Shown here: piece by piece, positions 27,348 through 39,961 of the stretch
Numbering within the stretch: position 1 is the first letter of the stretch
Layout of the letters: the number at the start of each line of letters is the position of its first letter
Assembly: GCF_047496725.1 (NCBI RefSeq)
Contig: NC_132971.1
Location: 5,878,501 to 5,942,500, forward strand
Length of the DNA stretch: 64,000 nucleotides
Source: Anoplolepis gracilipes
Taxonomy: Eukaryota; Arthropoda; Insecta; Hymenoptera; Formicidae
Reading direction: 5' to 3'
The notes under the pieces: generated by a model
What the model was told of the DNA's origin: nothing
Database searches by the model: none
Seen by the model: the letters and a program-made list of their open reading frames with translations, nothing else
Translations under genes and position numbers: made by a program

Positions 27348-27440
27348 TTGTGTGTGTGTATGTATGTGTATGTGTGTGTGTGTGTCTGTGTGTGTCTGCT
27401 TGCGCGCGCAAGTGCGTGCGTGTGTGTACGTGTGTGTTAT
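27348..27440. repeat. (GT)n-rich microsatellite
   Basis: Interrupted TG repeats with TGCGCGCGCA in the middle. Confidence 0.9.
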
Positions 27441-29293
27441 TTCATAAGACAAATAATTACCAAAAAGACTAGCTGTGCAATAATTATATTAAAAAATGTT
27501 TTGTCCTGTTTTGGTAACATATTAAATAATTTTAAAATGCGTATTAACAATCAAATAATACACAGTGTAGTGATCATAGAGAATATAAGCTATAGATAAA
27601 TGATGTGAGAAGAAAATAACGAATTTTTTTCGATAATTTTTTTTTCTGTCGCAACATATCAATTGCTATTGAGGTAAGACGTAATATACCATATTATTAT
27701 ACACATAATTTTTATTTAATTTTCTACAGTACTTGTTTCTTTCAATTTTATTTCAATGATATCACAGAAAGAGAATCGCTGAATAAGATATTCCGACTGT
27801 GACTGCTTAAATCTAAAAAATTATTTTATTTAATGTGAAATCGACGATATATTTATAGGAAAACATATTAATATCATCTCTGACAAAAATATATATCAAC
27901 GCTACGTTACGACAGACATTTATATATAATAGACAAACGGCGATCTCTCTTGTTCGTATTTTAAAATCTATGCCACTCAAATTTTGACAAAGTATATTAA
28001 ATGTACTGCAAGTTAACTGTAAATTAGAAACATGTCTACTAATTAAAAATATGAATCTTATATTTGCACATATCTTTCATTACATCTGAATCTTATTACT
28101 TTATTATTTTGTTTTTATCACCACAGAATAAACAATTTAAGTTTAATAGTTCTTTATTAATGAGAATTAATAATCATTAAATACGTTTTAAATCCAGAGA
28201 ATATTTCGTACATCGTTAAATATATTTCAATTCGTGCCATCAAATATTCACTTTAATTCTGCTTTCTTAAAATTTACAATTTGTTTAGTGAAAGAAATCA
28301 ACATCACTTTTATACAGTCAGAAAATGTTTAATTTCCAGAGATTTAATTTTATCACATTATCTAGAGTTTTAATTAAATAGAAAGATTATTAATAAATAT
28401 ATTTTTAATATTATATAATATAATATAATATAAATTGAGATAAATTGATTTATATGTATTATTCTCTTTCTCTATTTAAACACAATTACACATATTTATA
28501 TTATATTATGCATCCCCTGTGTTTTGTCTGTTTGTGGAAGCTGTCTGACAGTTCTATTTGTTTTCCTCTGTTCCTGTCTCCGAGGGATTGTTTTCGAGCT
28601 CATTGCTAAGAAGTTGATCAACAAGGGTGTACATTTTGTGGAGAGCTGGATTTCTTAAATCTCATCATTAACATGCCGTGCAGACACATCTTTTTAACAG
28701 CTACAATTATTGCAATATTACTCTGTTTTATACATTTTATGTTCTCAATTATTAATAAAAATATTCTTCTCAAAGAATATTATTATTTTATATACGAGTG
28801 CGATGAATATATGGTGGGTGAATTGCAAGATTGATCAACATTGACTCGCAGGCACAACATTTAAGATCATATTAAGATCAAACTCATCAATAAAGATTCA
28901 ATAATTAAATCTTCGGTGATTAAAGTATTTACTGCGTTTAATAATTGCATCATGTTTTGCTGTAGTAAGTAACTTTTGAATGGTAAAATCTGCACTAACT
29001 TAAATATTTGTTAATTATATGTAAAAAATTTGATTTGACTAGCAATGTTTTATTATCTTTATTAAATTTGTTAAGTGACGCCACAATGCATCATTTTTTA
29101 GAATTAATTCAACTTTAAAAGTTAAATAACTTTAATCTAATCAGAAAATTTATATTTTAGTTATGTATGTATAAAATCAAAATGTTAATTTAATTACACA
29201 TTTACAAATTTTGTATATTTTACAAAAACCGCGAACATGCAAAAAGCATGTGATGCAGATTTATAAATCGATCCTCCGTTAGCTATGCAAAAT

Positions 29294-29319
29294 TCATTCT
29301 GCTTTACAATATTGTACAC
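29294..29319 (-). CDS. Protease exon 8: 26-nt terminal coding exon
   Basis: The acceptor TATTATAG is followed by a frame reading VQYCKAE and TGA. Phase fits the upstream donor exactly. The C-terminal Gln-Tyr-Cys matches the ending known in related venom proteases, where the Cys is expected to be disulfide-bonded. Confidence 0.75.
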
Positions 29320-32300
29320 CTATAATAAAAGAACAATAAATATTGCACCAATTTTACAGTGATAAAATTATTATATTACTCTAATTTGTCTTTTTTATCA
29401 ATTCTTACCTGGTGTTACAGACATTATCCAATTAATGAAAGCTCCTGTACGTGTTGAGACAGCAGGTATTTTTGAACCACAACCAACACCAGTAGATATA
29501 ATACCAACTAATACAAGTTTACTTGTGGTAGGATTTTGCCATAAGACAGGTCCACCACTGTCCATCTGTAAACAAAAGAACAGAAGAAATTGTTGTATTT
29601 TTAAAATGATTTATTCACTATTTCTTGAATAATAATACAGTTTTACACTCTTATATATTATAATAATTATTTTTATATATCTAACCTAGTAAAAAATAAT
29701 TTTTTTACCTGACAAGAATCTTTTCCCGGAGTATAAGTACATATATTGCCATCGGTTAATTCAGGATAATAATAGTGGCATGTGCTAGAACTTATTACAT
29801 TTAAGCTTACTTTTTGTAACGTAGTCGATTTGGCGCCGCCAAATTCTAGTAAACCCCAACCTGACGGTTATATGGAATTAGAATGCATAATTATAATCGA
29901 TAACTATAAAAATTAAACAATACTAACCCAACATATCCACTTTCGAACCTGCGAACGAGTCTTGTTCATGATGAAATGGTAAGCAGACTGGGCCAACTTC
30001 AGCACTATATTGTATAGTACCAATAATATTACAAACAGCTATATCGTTGTGGATATCTTTATAATAAGGGTGCATTTTGCACGAGCTCACGCGGAACAAC
30101 TTGGTTGCCTTTGTTTCGTTACCTATTTGCAAAATGAATAACAGTTGTAAAATATTATTCATTACTATTTAAAAAGCAATAGAAATTTTCTTAATATTGG
30201 ATTTGTCATTTAAAATTTTCAAATTTTGACTTCAGATTTAAAATTAGAAGTCTCGAAACGTATCTAAATTTTCAGTTATTAATTTAAACCATATAGTTAT
30301 TAATTTTTTAAACTATAATTAAATTTGACTGTCATATAAAGTTGCCATTTTTAATTTTGACTTCAAATTTCTAATTAGCGATCGCACAAACCTCCATATT
30401 ATATTAAATTTTAATAAATGTAATATATTTTTAAAAAATTTGTGTCGCAAATGGTTAAACAATAATGCTAAAACTTTTTAAATAAAAAATAAAGAGTTGT
30501 ATTTGCAGAAAATATTTCTTTGTAATAAAAAGTGAATATAATATTTTCTTATATAAAAAGTTATTTTTTCCCTTTACGTTGCATTAAACATTTGTAAATA
30601 CTTTATCTCAATTAACAATAAGTTATAACTTTTACAAATTGGTATTAGAAATACAAACAAAAATTACAAGAGTTTAATGTAATTATTAAAATCGTAAATA
30701 TTTGCTTAAAAAATCATTTCTATTTTAAGATTTTTATTTAAGTATTATTTTAATAGATATTTTAATAATTACCTCTGCTTACATCGTGTTCACCAACAAT
30801 AACGCCAATTGTATTGATGTTTCTATTCTCTACACAATGAGCTGCTGTCAGTACATATTGTTGAGATATTATCGTACAACCACAATATATCATTTTCATA
30901 GTACTATCAACAAGTCCACACATCATTGGATATTCATTTATCCCAGTTTCCTTACCGCCTACTATTTTAGTCTAAACAAGTAACATGATGTAAGTGATTC
31001 TTTATTTTAAACCTTTAAAACCTTTAACCCTTATAAATTAAAATAGAATTTTAATAAACAATTTATAGATTATAAAACCAATTATAAATAAATAATAACT
31101 AATCCAATATTATATTAATAAATAGTATTTTACAAGATAATTAAAACTTACTGTTTTTTTCCAACCACATTTGCAATTGTTTTCATCAAACGGCTTTTCT
31201 GCTCGAATTTCGCATAAAAATTTACCTCCTTTCGAGTAAGAAAGTGAATCTAATTTTATAATCGGATTCATTCCTTCAAGAATTAATGAACCGTTACCAC
31301 AATATTTCTGCACATTTTTTCCGGCAATTTGAACAGAAAGAGTATCTTGAGTACAACCATTCTATAAAAAAATAATAATATATAAAATTATATAGTAAAA
31401 TGTAGATAAAATAAGGCATTAAACTCAATTTTCCATTCTATGTTTAATTACTATAATAATTATATTGTATCTATGTTCACTTCAGTTAAATCAATAGATT
31501 ACACAGTTTAAAAAAAAATTTTTTCAAAAGAAAAAGCAAACAATAAAAACATTATTTCTCGTAGTCTTACTGAATATAGTTTTTAATGTTTTATTACATC
31601 ACAGTTTTGATGTTAATAAAATTTGTTGTTAAATAAACAAGAAATATTGTGTTAATATATTATTATATTACTAACAATAAGAAGCATGTAACGATATTGG
31701 AAAGTTTCATAACATTCAAGATTAACTACAAATACAAATTAAATTTATTATTATTGTTAATCTTCAAATAGAACTTTTTGTAAATATTAAGGTTAATAAG
31801 ATTTTATTTTTCATTAATTAAATATTAAGTAAACTATAGAAAAATTGTAAATTAAGCCATTGATAAATAATCAACAAGTACTTGTGAACTCGATATTAAA
31901 ATTATATAATAATAATTGCAATAGTAGGTGGACTTAGTTTGGCAGACATAGAGTAAATAATTAATACCAAATTAGATAATAATCATAATCTGTAATAAAC
32001 TAATATTTTCTTGTGATAAACATTTTATTACAATATTAATTTTTATAACGAATCTCTTTTCCGTGCTAAAAGTTTTAAAAATATTTTTAATTTAAAAATA
32101 AAATTTTTCAAATATATATATATATATGTATATAATAGTTATATACTATAATATAATAAAATATAATAACATAACTACTTTTTATAACTTTACAAATTGT
32201 TTCAGTTTGTGATACTAATAAAAATATTTTTGAGATCAAAATTATATTACATTGCAAAAACTAAGAAATAATTATTTGTTTTCTTGAATTCTTTTTTGTT

Positions 32301-32604
32301 AAATTATATTATATTTGAAAATACACAGCTAATTTTAATAATAAGTTTATGAATTAAATCTTAAATAAAATATTTATCTAAAAACTTACAGCGGACGCTG
32401 GCATATTAACACTGCAATTTATTTTGGTAACATAACGACTTTCCATTTGCCATGTGCAGTGATTTTCACCTTGATAGTTATAGGGAAAACCAGGATTATA
32501 GACATAATATGTCTGTCCAGCTTCTAAATTTTGATAGTAATTGCAAGCAGATTTAATCCCATTTAGCATCGAGAGTGATAGCAGGAAGCCAAATAAAACC
32601 TTGA
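29294..32604 (-). CDS. Secreted CUB-domain trypsin-like serine protease (5' end missing)
   Basis: Seven exons join in phase: 32604-32390, 31361-31152, 30971-30773, 30122-29928, 29860-29709, 29565-29409 and 29319-29294. They give 383 residues plus an unfound first exon. Order: signal-peptide core (VLFGFLLSLS), a CUB domain, the activation site K|IVGG, then the peptidase. The triad is complete: His in LTAAHC, Asp in HNDIAVC, Ser in MDSGGP. The residue six before the Ser is Asp (GKDSCQMDSGG), so cleavage after Lys/Arg is expected. The layout and CUB sequence (SACNYYQN, YVYNPGFP, CTWQMES) resemble hymenopteran venom serine protease 34/Pol d 4-type proteins. A secreted role in venom or haemolymph is inference. 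No break was found in the seven exons. Confidence 0.9.
29409..29565 (-). CDS. Protease exon 7: catalytic Ser
   Basis: Begins MDSGGPVLW, with the nucleophilic Ser, and continues to FINWIMSVTP. Donor CCAG|GTAAGA. Reading through the donor would add KN and a stop. Confidence 0.9.
29709..29860 (-). CDS. Protease exon 6
   Basis: Starts GWGLLEFGG and ends at GKDSCQ, which supplies the S1-pocket Asp. Donor CAG|GTAAAA. Confidence 0.88.
29928..30122 (-). CDS. Protease exon 5: catalytic Asp
   Basis: Acceptor GCAAATAG. It carries HNDIAVCNI with the catalytic Asp, then VGPVCLPF, and ends VDML with phase 1 at the donor TTGG|GTTAGT. Confidence 0.88.
30773..30971 (-). CDS. Protease exon 4: activation site and catalytic His
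   Basis: Starts TKIVGGKETGINEYP, with Lys-Ile as the expected zymogen cleavage point. It contains LTAAHC and ends GEHDVSR with phase 1 at the donor AGAG|GTAATT. Confidence 0.9.
31152..31361 (-). CDS. Protease exon 3: CUB second half
   Basis: Exactly 70 codons, phase 0 at both ends. It begins NGCTQDTLSVQ and ends FDENNCKCGWKKT just before the activation site, with the donor ACA|GTAAGT. Confidence 0.87.
31362..32389 (-). other. Protease intron between the two CUB exons
   Basis: A 1028-nt phase-0 intron, very AT-rich, without recognisable content. The other protease introns are 29320-29408, 29566-29708, 29861-29927, 30123-30772 and 30972-31151. The 650-nt one also shows nothing. Confidence 0.8.
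32390..32604 (-). CDS. Protease exon 2: signal-peptide core and CUB start
   Basis: The acceptor (CACAATTAG) precedes 32604 and the donor GCT|GTAAGT follows 32390. The frame opens with KVLFGFLLSLS and has no upstream ATG, so the first residues come from another exon to the right. The internal ATG (MLNGIK) would remove the hydrophobic core and is unlikely to be the start. Confidence 0.85.
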
Positions 32605-32935
32605 CTAATTGTGAGATTATTGGAATTGTGTATTTTTATTAGACTATTTAAATAATTTTTACATAAAAATTTCGTATGCTACTTAATATACATATTTGAA
32701 ACTTATAACATTTTTTTACAAAACTTAATATTACTTCTTTGTGAAAATAATATAATTTTATAATACTTGACATCTCTTAATATAAAAAGAAAAATAATAA
32801 GATATTAGTATAAAAAGATATACAATAAATAAATCTAGGGAAAGAATTTAATTACGTATAATAATAATTATTTTATAAATAAAAAATATATAAAATAAAA
32901 GTTGGATATATGAAGTAAAAAAAAATATATATAAC

Positions 32936-33420
32936 GGGTTTGTCCAAAAAGTTCGTAGACTAATTTTTATTTTCCGTTATAGCAATACTGATGCATTACA
33001 AACATGCAACGCTTACAGCTGTATGCCTTGTTGATTTTCAGTACAAATTTTATTTTGATCAAATGTGCTGAACGTTTTTGATATTTGTTTTTGTAAAGTC
33101 TGTTTTTCAACGTCGGAATTTTTATAACATAGAGAGTTGGAGAGTGATCTGTTACGGGAACAAATTATTAATGTGAAACGACGACTTTCTTCTGTTTCCT
33201 AAAGTCAAAGTGGTGTTTAAGGAACATCATTTAAAAGATGATCAAGAAAGAAACGACAAGGCTCCTCTTTAGGAGCTCTTTCACAAGAAGACCTGCAAAG
33301 TTGCTTTCGCCAATGGAAATTGCACTGGCCTAAGTGTAGTATTAGCAGAGATATTCGTGTACCTGAATAATGCAAAATAAATTTTTTACGAATTAAATCT
33401 ACAAATTTTTTGGACAGGCC
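32936..33420 (+). mobile_element. Internally deleted mariner-like element
   Basis: Ends match as inverted repeats: TTTGTCCAAAAAGTTCGTAG on the left and the complement of CTACAAATTTTTTGGACAGG on the right. Near the right end a frame reads SQEDLQSCFRQWKLHWPKCS, the C-terminal motif of mariner transposases. At about 485 bp it has lost most of the roughly 1.0 kb of transposase gene expected for the family and cannot be autonomous. It lies upstream of the protease exon 2, perhaps within its first intron. Confidence 0.8.
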
Positions 33421-33425
33421 ACATG

Positions 33426-33985
33426 TATAGGGTAAACTCGGGTAAGATGGCCATAGTTTTTTAAAATGCAGAAAACATACTTTTATTTTTATTATTTTTT
33501 AATAGTGTTTGGCATATTATCTTCACTGAAGCTTAAATTACGTAATATTATTGAAATTAAAAGGAAAATATTTAATAGAAATTTTATATTATCAAAATAG
33601 CCATCATTGGCCATCTTACCCAACTTTTAAGGAAAAGATGACCATAGTGACGAAAAAATGACCATAATATTTATAAAAAAATAGTAAAAGCGAAAATAAA
33701 AATTATAAGTCATATAACAATTTACATATCTTTATATGTCTAACGTCGTTATTCGACGTTATAACAGTTTTTAGTGGACAAATGAAAAACTTTGCAGGTA
33801 GTCAAAAGTAAAAATATATAAGATTCACAATATCGTTATTTCGAATAATGTATGCACATAAACTACTGTAAATATCGATTATCTTTGATAATGACTAAAA
33901 AAGCGCACTATGTAGCGATTATTGAAAAAATTACAGCCTATGGCCATCTTTTCCGTATGGCCATCATACCCTAGTTTACCCTATA
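33426..33985. mobile_element. TA-flanked MITE with GGCCATCTTACC subterminal repeats
   Basis: The left end TATAGGGTAAACTCGGGTAA is mirrored by the right end TACCCTAGTTTACCCTATA. The motif ATGGCCATCTTACC and variants recur inside in both orientations (33449, about 33600-33660 and 33950-33970). The termini are next to a TA dinucleotide, as in Tc1/mariner-type or related DNA transposons. No coding capacity. It abuts the mariner remnant six bases to its left. Confidence 0.78.
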
Positions 33986-35698
33986 CATATGATTTTGATT
34001 TCGCATTATCTAGCGGAAAAAAATCTTAATTGACTATTTCTAAAGGCCTGTCATCGGTTGTTTGCTACTGAATAAACGTATCTAAAAGTGTGCTCAAGGG
34101 ATTGTTGCAGATCCCAAGTTGTGTACTTAACGTTTCAAAGTGTGGATAATAAATTAAAAATTATTCTTGTTTTTTTATCTTATATTATTAATAAGTTGAA
34201 TATGCCAAGCGCATCAAACTGAACTAATGATTTGTTTTGACTGTGTCGATCACTATCACCGTAAAAAAAAGTTTTTTATAAAAGTTTATAAATCTTAAAA
34301 AGATAAATTTGCTTATTTACCTATCTATAGTTTCTTTTTAATTTTTACTTTTATGCAATTATTTCAAGATATTTACGCATATTTTTTATAGACAGTTTGT
34401 AATACCTGCTTGCATGGTACATCTGTTAAAATATTCTGGCACCTTAGGAAGTTAACTTACTTCTGACAAGTAATTACGCTCTATATCGTATAAGTGTCTG
34501 CTTTTATTCCCACACGAAAATAAAATACCCAAAACTGATAATATCTCAGGTACCTTATCTTACAGTTAATTACAGCTTGTAAGAAGATTTGCTACAAAGT
34601 CGAATACTTTTTTAAATGGCATTAATATAATCTTAAGTTCGATATGTTAAATATACTAAAAATACTAAAAATATTTTAAATACGTAAAGTGTTTTAGACA
34701 TGATGATATTTTAGATATTTGATGATGCTATTAAAATTTAAAAAAATATCATATAATATGCATAAGATGTTATTAATTTAGTGCTGAAATTGTAGACGTA
34801 CATACTTTGCCAAATTTAAAATTAATTTTTTCCTAGCAAGTAATGTATAATAATTTTTTCAAAATTTTTATAATATAATATAAACTAATAAATTTAAAAA
34901 ACAGATTTAAGCTCTCATTTTTTATTCAGTCCAAAATAAATTTTAACTGAACTTTTATATAAGATTTAATTAATTAATTAACATATATAATGTAATTAAA
35001 GAATTAAGTAACATATATAATATGTTAAAAAATGCAAAGTTGTAGTAATAATAAAATAAAACAAAATTTTCTAAAAGAAGAAAAAATAAATTTTAATTTA
35101 TTTTACTCAAAGCGTATGTCTACAAAATTAGTTTGCTAATTTATAGAATAGTATTATTTTCTCCATAATAAAAATTTTGTATTTTCTTATTCTTATAAGT
35201 TAGAGTTTAATTAGAATTTAATTAATATTGAAATTGATTACTGTGTTGAAACACATTAAAAGGTCAATAATGACATCTTATGACAATAATGATATCTTAT
35301 CTTGCAGATGTGGCATTAAAGTAGAACACATGTTACTTTTCGCATATGATAAAAATGATGAAGTAATAAATAAAAAAGTATTATTATTATATTTTTGTTA
35401 TATATATAAACAAATAAATTTAATTAGTATATAAAAATATAATATAGAAGCAATAAAAAAATTCCAATAAACCTATAAATTGATACTATTTTTTTTTGTA
35501 TACGTTATAATATTGCATTTAAACACAACATATTGAGGATTTCATAACATAAAAGTATAAGTCCGAAATTTAACTTTATAAAAATGAGGAAAACGGTACT
35601 TGATACATAAAAATACGTCTAAATATTTTTTAATATTTATTTTTATAATTATTAGATCAATTAATACACAATTTTGTTATAAAATGCAAAATAGACAT
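33986..35698. other. Non-coding stretch right of the MITE pair
   Basis: AT-rich. A GTAAGT donor-like site on the minus strand (about 34450-34456) follows a TATAC/ATAAAAG-rich sequence and might be a 5' exon of the protease gene, but no ATG is present. Otherwise nothing recognised. Confidence 0.45.
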
Positions 35699-36165
35699 AG
35701 TGTCCGATAATTCGTAAAAAATCTCTCGTGTACAGATAGAACGAATCAAACTGAGCAAAAAAGTCCTTTACCATTTTGGGTATTTTTGCAATAATTATTG
35801 AGAAATTAATTAAAAAATATTGACCAATTTGCGTCAATATATTAGCGCTTTACGAAAAGACAGCCCGCTGTCACGCGGTCGCTAAGAGCACAGCGAAAAG
35901 AGGCAGCCTGCTGTCACGCGGTCGCTAGGAGTACAGCGAGAAGAAACAGCCCGTTGTTACACGGTTACTATGCGTGCGACTAGTACAGCGTGACAGCAGG
36001 CTGGCTTTTCTCGCCACGTGCTAATACTCACACGAATTGGTCGATATTTTAAAATTAATTTCTTAATAATTATTCTGAAAATCGTAAAACAATACAGAAC
36101 TTTTTTGCGCAGTTTGATCCGCTCTATCTGTACACGAGAGATTACCAGACACTCTATATAGAACT
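35699..36165. mobile_element. Foldback MITE (GTGTCYGATAAT family), copy 1
   Basis: Long imperfect inverted repeats. The left starts near AGTGTCCGATAATTCG and includes CTCTCGTGTACAGATAGA; the right end carries the complement. The arms run about 160-175 bp. The loop holds three GC-rich 43-bp tandem units. It is related to the element at 36240. Confidence 0.75.
35861..35989. repeat. 43-bp GC-rich tandem repeat, three units
   Basis: CAGCCYGCTGTCACGCGGTC starts at 35861 and 35904, with a diverged third copy at 35947. A reverse-complement fragment (GCGTGACAGCAGGCTGGC) follows at about 35988, so the loop itself can fold. Confidence 0.8.
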
Positions 36166-36239
36166 ATGATATCTTAATATTTCTTTTTTTTTTAATTGAC
36201 GGTATGGTTTTATGTTATGAAATCCTCGATATGTTTATA

Positions 36240-36570
36240 CAGGGTGTCTGATAATTAGTAAAAAATCTCTCGTATACAGATAGAACGGAAATGGAGCAAA
36301 AAATCCTTTACCATTTTGCAATTTTTGCAATAATTATTGAGAAATTAATTAAAAAATACCGACAAATTCGCGCCAATATATTAGCGAAAAAACAACTCGC
36401 TGTCATGCAATTTAGTCCATATTTTTTAATTAATAATTATTGTAAATTCTGTAATAATTCTCAATAATTATTGTAAAAATTGCAAAATGGTAAAGAACTT
36501 TTCTATTCAGTTTAATGCGCGCTATCTGCTCACGAACGTTGATTCAATCTTTACCGGACACCCTGCATAT
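36240..36570. mobile_element. Foldback MITE (GTGTCYGATAAT family), copy 2
   Basis: The left end ACAGGGTGTCTGATAATTAG is mirrored by CTTTACCGGACACCCTG. It shares the arm motif TCCTTTACCATTTTGCAATT and GCGCCAATATATTAGCG with copy 1 but lacks most of the GC-rich repeat block. Confidence 0.72.
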
Positions 36571-36785
36571 AGATACATAAATACAGAGTGGCCTCAATTT
36601 AAATGGTAAAACTTCGAGAGCATGGAGACCGAGAAACTAAAACAAAAAGTCCTTTAGAGATTTGCTCGTTTTTGTTCCAATTTGGGAGAAAATCGCAAAA
36701 AAAAAAACAAAATAAGTTTTTATTTTTTTATTTATTTATTTATTCATATTATTATCTACAGGGGACACCCTGTATATATATACAT
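36571..36785. mobile_element. Possible third, diverged element of the same type
   Basis: Begins ATACAGAGTGGCCTC, contains AAAAAGTCCTTTAGAGAT and ends GGGGACACCCTGTATAT. The termini only partly match each other, so this may be a fragment. Confidence 0.4.
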
Positions 36786-39700
36786 ATATACATACATACA
36801 TGTACATATATATATATACATTTGTATGCTATCTTTTGCGATAGAAAGTATGAGAATACAAGATGTCCCATCAAAAATGCTACTATTTTTTTTTTATTTT
36901 TTTAAATTAGAAGAGATAGATTATAAGAAATATATTTACATATATTTAATTATATAACTCGTTCTCTGAACAATTCATATTCCTTTGACTTACCTAATCT
37001 ATTTTCCTTTCTGTTGATGATTTTCTTTTCTTTCTGACAATATAAGACAGCATAAGTATCGACAATGAAATGAAACATGTCGATCGAAGTCCTTTACTGT
37101 ATTTGAAGCACGTATAGACCGGAGTTATCATGGAAGACATAAAATATTTTATTTCTGATTTCTGATTTTTAATTGCCGTTCTTTTCGGGCAACGCGTCAT
37201 GCGCCGTTTGAACTGATTGTGAGCGCTTGTAATGTTACTTGCATGACGGGTTGCCTTGTTCAGGCCTTGATAGGTCTCTGACATTCTTCATCATAATGAG
37301 ACGTTTCTAATCCAAGTTCAGTTGCCAAAAATAATCCTTAGGATGCCCCCGACAATCTCTGAAAGTTTGTTTGTTGAACATCCGAATAGTCTGTATATAT
37401 GTACATAAATGCTTTATTAAAGTACACAATCATATTACATGTTATTAGATTTTAATATTGAAACGTGCTATAATGAAACAATTAAATTATATAATACATA
37501 TGTATAAGGTTTATTCCTAATTGACCCACTTTTCTGATATTATTATATTTGGTCGATATTATATTTGGAAAATAGTTATAAAATATACATTAAAACGTAG
37601 TAGTTATTAAATATACATTAATAATTTTTTTATAACTATTTTTGGAAGATTAGTTTGTAAAATACTTTTCTATATAATTTTTTTGGATGGATTTTATAAG
37701 CTATATAAAGCTTTCTTGATAATAATTATGTAGGATGCATTATGCATCTTTCGCTGTCTTGCGAATCATGCTGTATTTTACTGTAGCAAAGCCGCCATCG
37801 GTTTACGCTCTCCTGTTATAACAAAATATCGTTGTATAATAACACGCTGCAAATCAGGTTTGTATACTTTTATAAGTCAACATCATTGATTCTGAAAGAT
37901 ACATTATCTCTCTTCGAGTGTAGCATAAAGTGGACTTAGTTGATTTCCTATATATATTTTAATATGCATTTCTGATGTTTTTGAGATACTTTTTAATATG
38001 TTAATAAAAAAAAATTACAATATACATACAATGGTCATATATATAATGCATTAAAGTATTTAATTAGATTTTTAACGTCTAAATAATAGTAATTGCAAAA
38101 GAGAATATTACAGTTTATATTCTATTTATAATACTTGATATTAATTGTTCATTTTTATGCAATTGTTGGTTTAGAGAGCATCAAAATAGTTTTATAATTT
38201 CATGTAATGTATGTATAATTGATATATTTTTGCACATATTTCCTACGTACAATATATACTATCCGACTTTTTTTAAATATTTGGCGAGTATATTCCTAAA
38301 ATATGAGAAACCAATATAATATTCCATTCTGCAACATACAATTCACCACATAGATGGAATTGAGCATTCTCTATTTAAAAGTGCAGATAATAATTTTATT
38401 TTCTACGTGACTAGGAAAAAGATATTTTTTAGTATGAACACACATATAAACATATTTTATGCAGATTTATACGAATTTTTTTATTTTATATTCAATAATA
38501 TATTTCTAATATTCTAAATATATATTGATATTACTGCATAGTAGCATAAGATATTACTGCATTGAAGCATAAGTTTCGTTTTAAATCTTAAAATGTAAAT
38601 CTTTAAATTGCGTAAAGTCACATAATAAAGTTTAGAATTTTTCGGATTATATCTATAATATTTTCATGATTTTTGTATAAATTGAAGTATGGTGATGTTT
38701 CAAAATATAATAATTAAAATTTTAATTACTTACCAGAAGGATATCTTGACCTAAGAGATTCAAATTCTAAAAATCCAAAAAACAGATTTTGGATTTTGTG
38801 GATATGGCAAAAGCGATTTAAGAGATCTTTATTTTTACCGGAAAACTCAGAATCAGTTCTTTTGGATATTTAAAATTCTGATTATAGATTGATACATTCT
38901 TCTTATTAATAACATAGATAATAGTATGAAATACATTCAATTGCAGAGAAGAACTGTTATATTTATCATATAATGTACTTTCCAATAAAAATTATGATAA
39001 TTACGTTATAAAAAATTTTTTTATATAAGTATTAATAATTACCAGTTTTTTATAAAATATTGTTGCGACATATTACTACTATAAATAATAGTTTATATAT
39101 TATATTAAAATAAAATGTGTCAAGATTTGCAATTAGGGAGAATTAATAAACAATTAATATAAACTATATATTAATATAACATACTTGTATAGTATTGATT
39201 ACTACATAATATTGATATTTATTAATACAAGATATTTTATTTTAATATAACAGAAAGGTAATATATATTATATTTTACATAATTCCGATACGAAAAATAT
39301 AACTTGCAATTTTTCACAATATCGAATAATATATTATCGTGTTATTATTTGCAGTATTTGTATTATAAATACTATTTAATGAGCACCATTATAATACTTC
39401 CCAGTATTGTAAATACAGAACTTTACAGACTACTTCCCATATCAGTGCTAAAGTATCCGTATTCTGAAATACAAGAAAATAATTAATATTTAATTCTCAG
39501 CTTCTTGATGTACGTTTTTATATTTTACAAACTAAAGAAATATTTTGTTACGCATTGCAAATTGTATAAGCACTCTTTTATAAGATCTTATATTGTTCAG
39601 ATATAAACTATTATATCTAATTTTGTATCTAATTTATATCTAATTATGTACATAATAAATAATTTTCTCTTTGATTTTCTATTTTATATATTTTTTAGGA

Positions 39701-39961
39701 AAATTACTCTCTGAGAAATATATTATTGTATGCATAAATTTTATAAATACAACATTATAGATTATGTAACTATTTGATTTTAAATAATTTTAAATAATTA
39801 AGTAATTGATAATACAAATAATAATGTGCAATTTGTATATTTAAAAAATTGTCAAATGTAATTAATAACTGATATTATTTTTAAAATGTATAAAAATATA
39901 TAAACATTAAAGATGCAAGTTCTATTATATATACGCACATATACACAAAAAACTTTCGTAC
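36786..39961. other. Non-coding stretch left of the small secreted protein gene
   Basis: Mostly AT-rich. A GC-richer patch at about 36990-37330 has a minus-strand donor-like AG|GTAAGTC and a possible acceptor (TTGGATTAG). Read from that acceptor in phase 0 it gives about 23 codons and a stop, so it might hold the 3' exon of the gene at 40 kb. This is unproven. Remaining exons of that gene should lie here. Confidence 0.4.

Larger units (their letters stand above)
19306..29293. other. Intergenic region between receptor and protease genes
   Basis: About 10 kb without an exon I can support. It contains GT-rich microsatellites (20.07 and 27.35 kb), a probable transposase relic near 20.45 kb, inverted repeats near 21.88 kb and an isolated TIR-like TACAGGGTATCCC at 26598. 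GC-richer patches at about 19.47-19.76, 24.48-24.74 and 28.50-28.69 kb have open frames, but no splice or family signal. Confidence 0.6.

Noticed and set aside
35861..35989. CRISPR-like spaced repeats
   Set aside because: The three 43-bp units are directly tandem without spacers and lie in the loop of a MITE in eukaryotic DNA.
36994..37284. 96-residue minus-strand ORF
   Set aside because: The start has no signal peptide and the end runs through a donor-like site. It was kept only as a possible 3' exon region, not as a gene.
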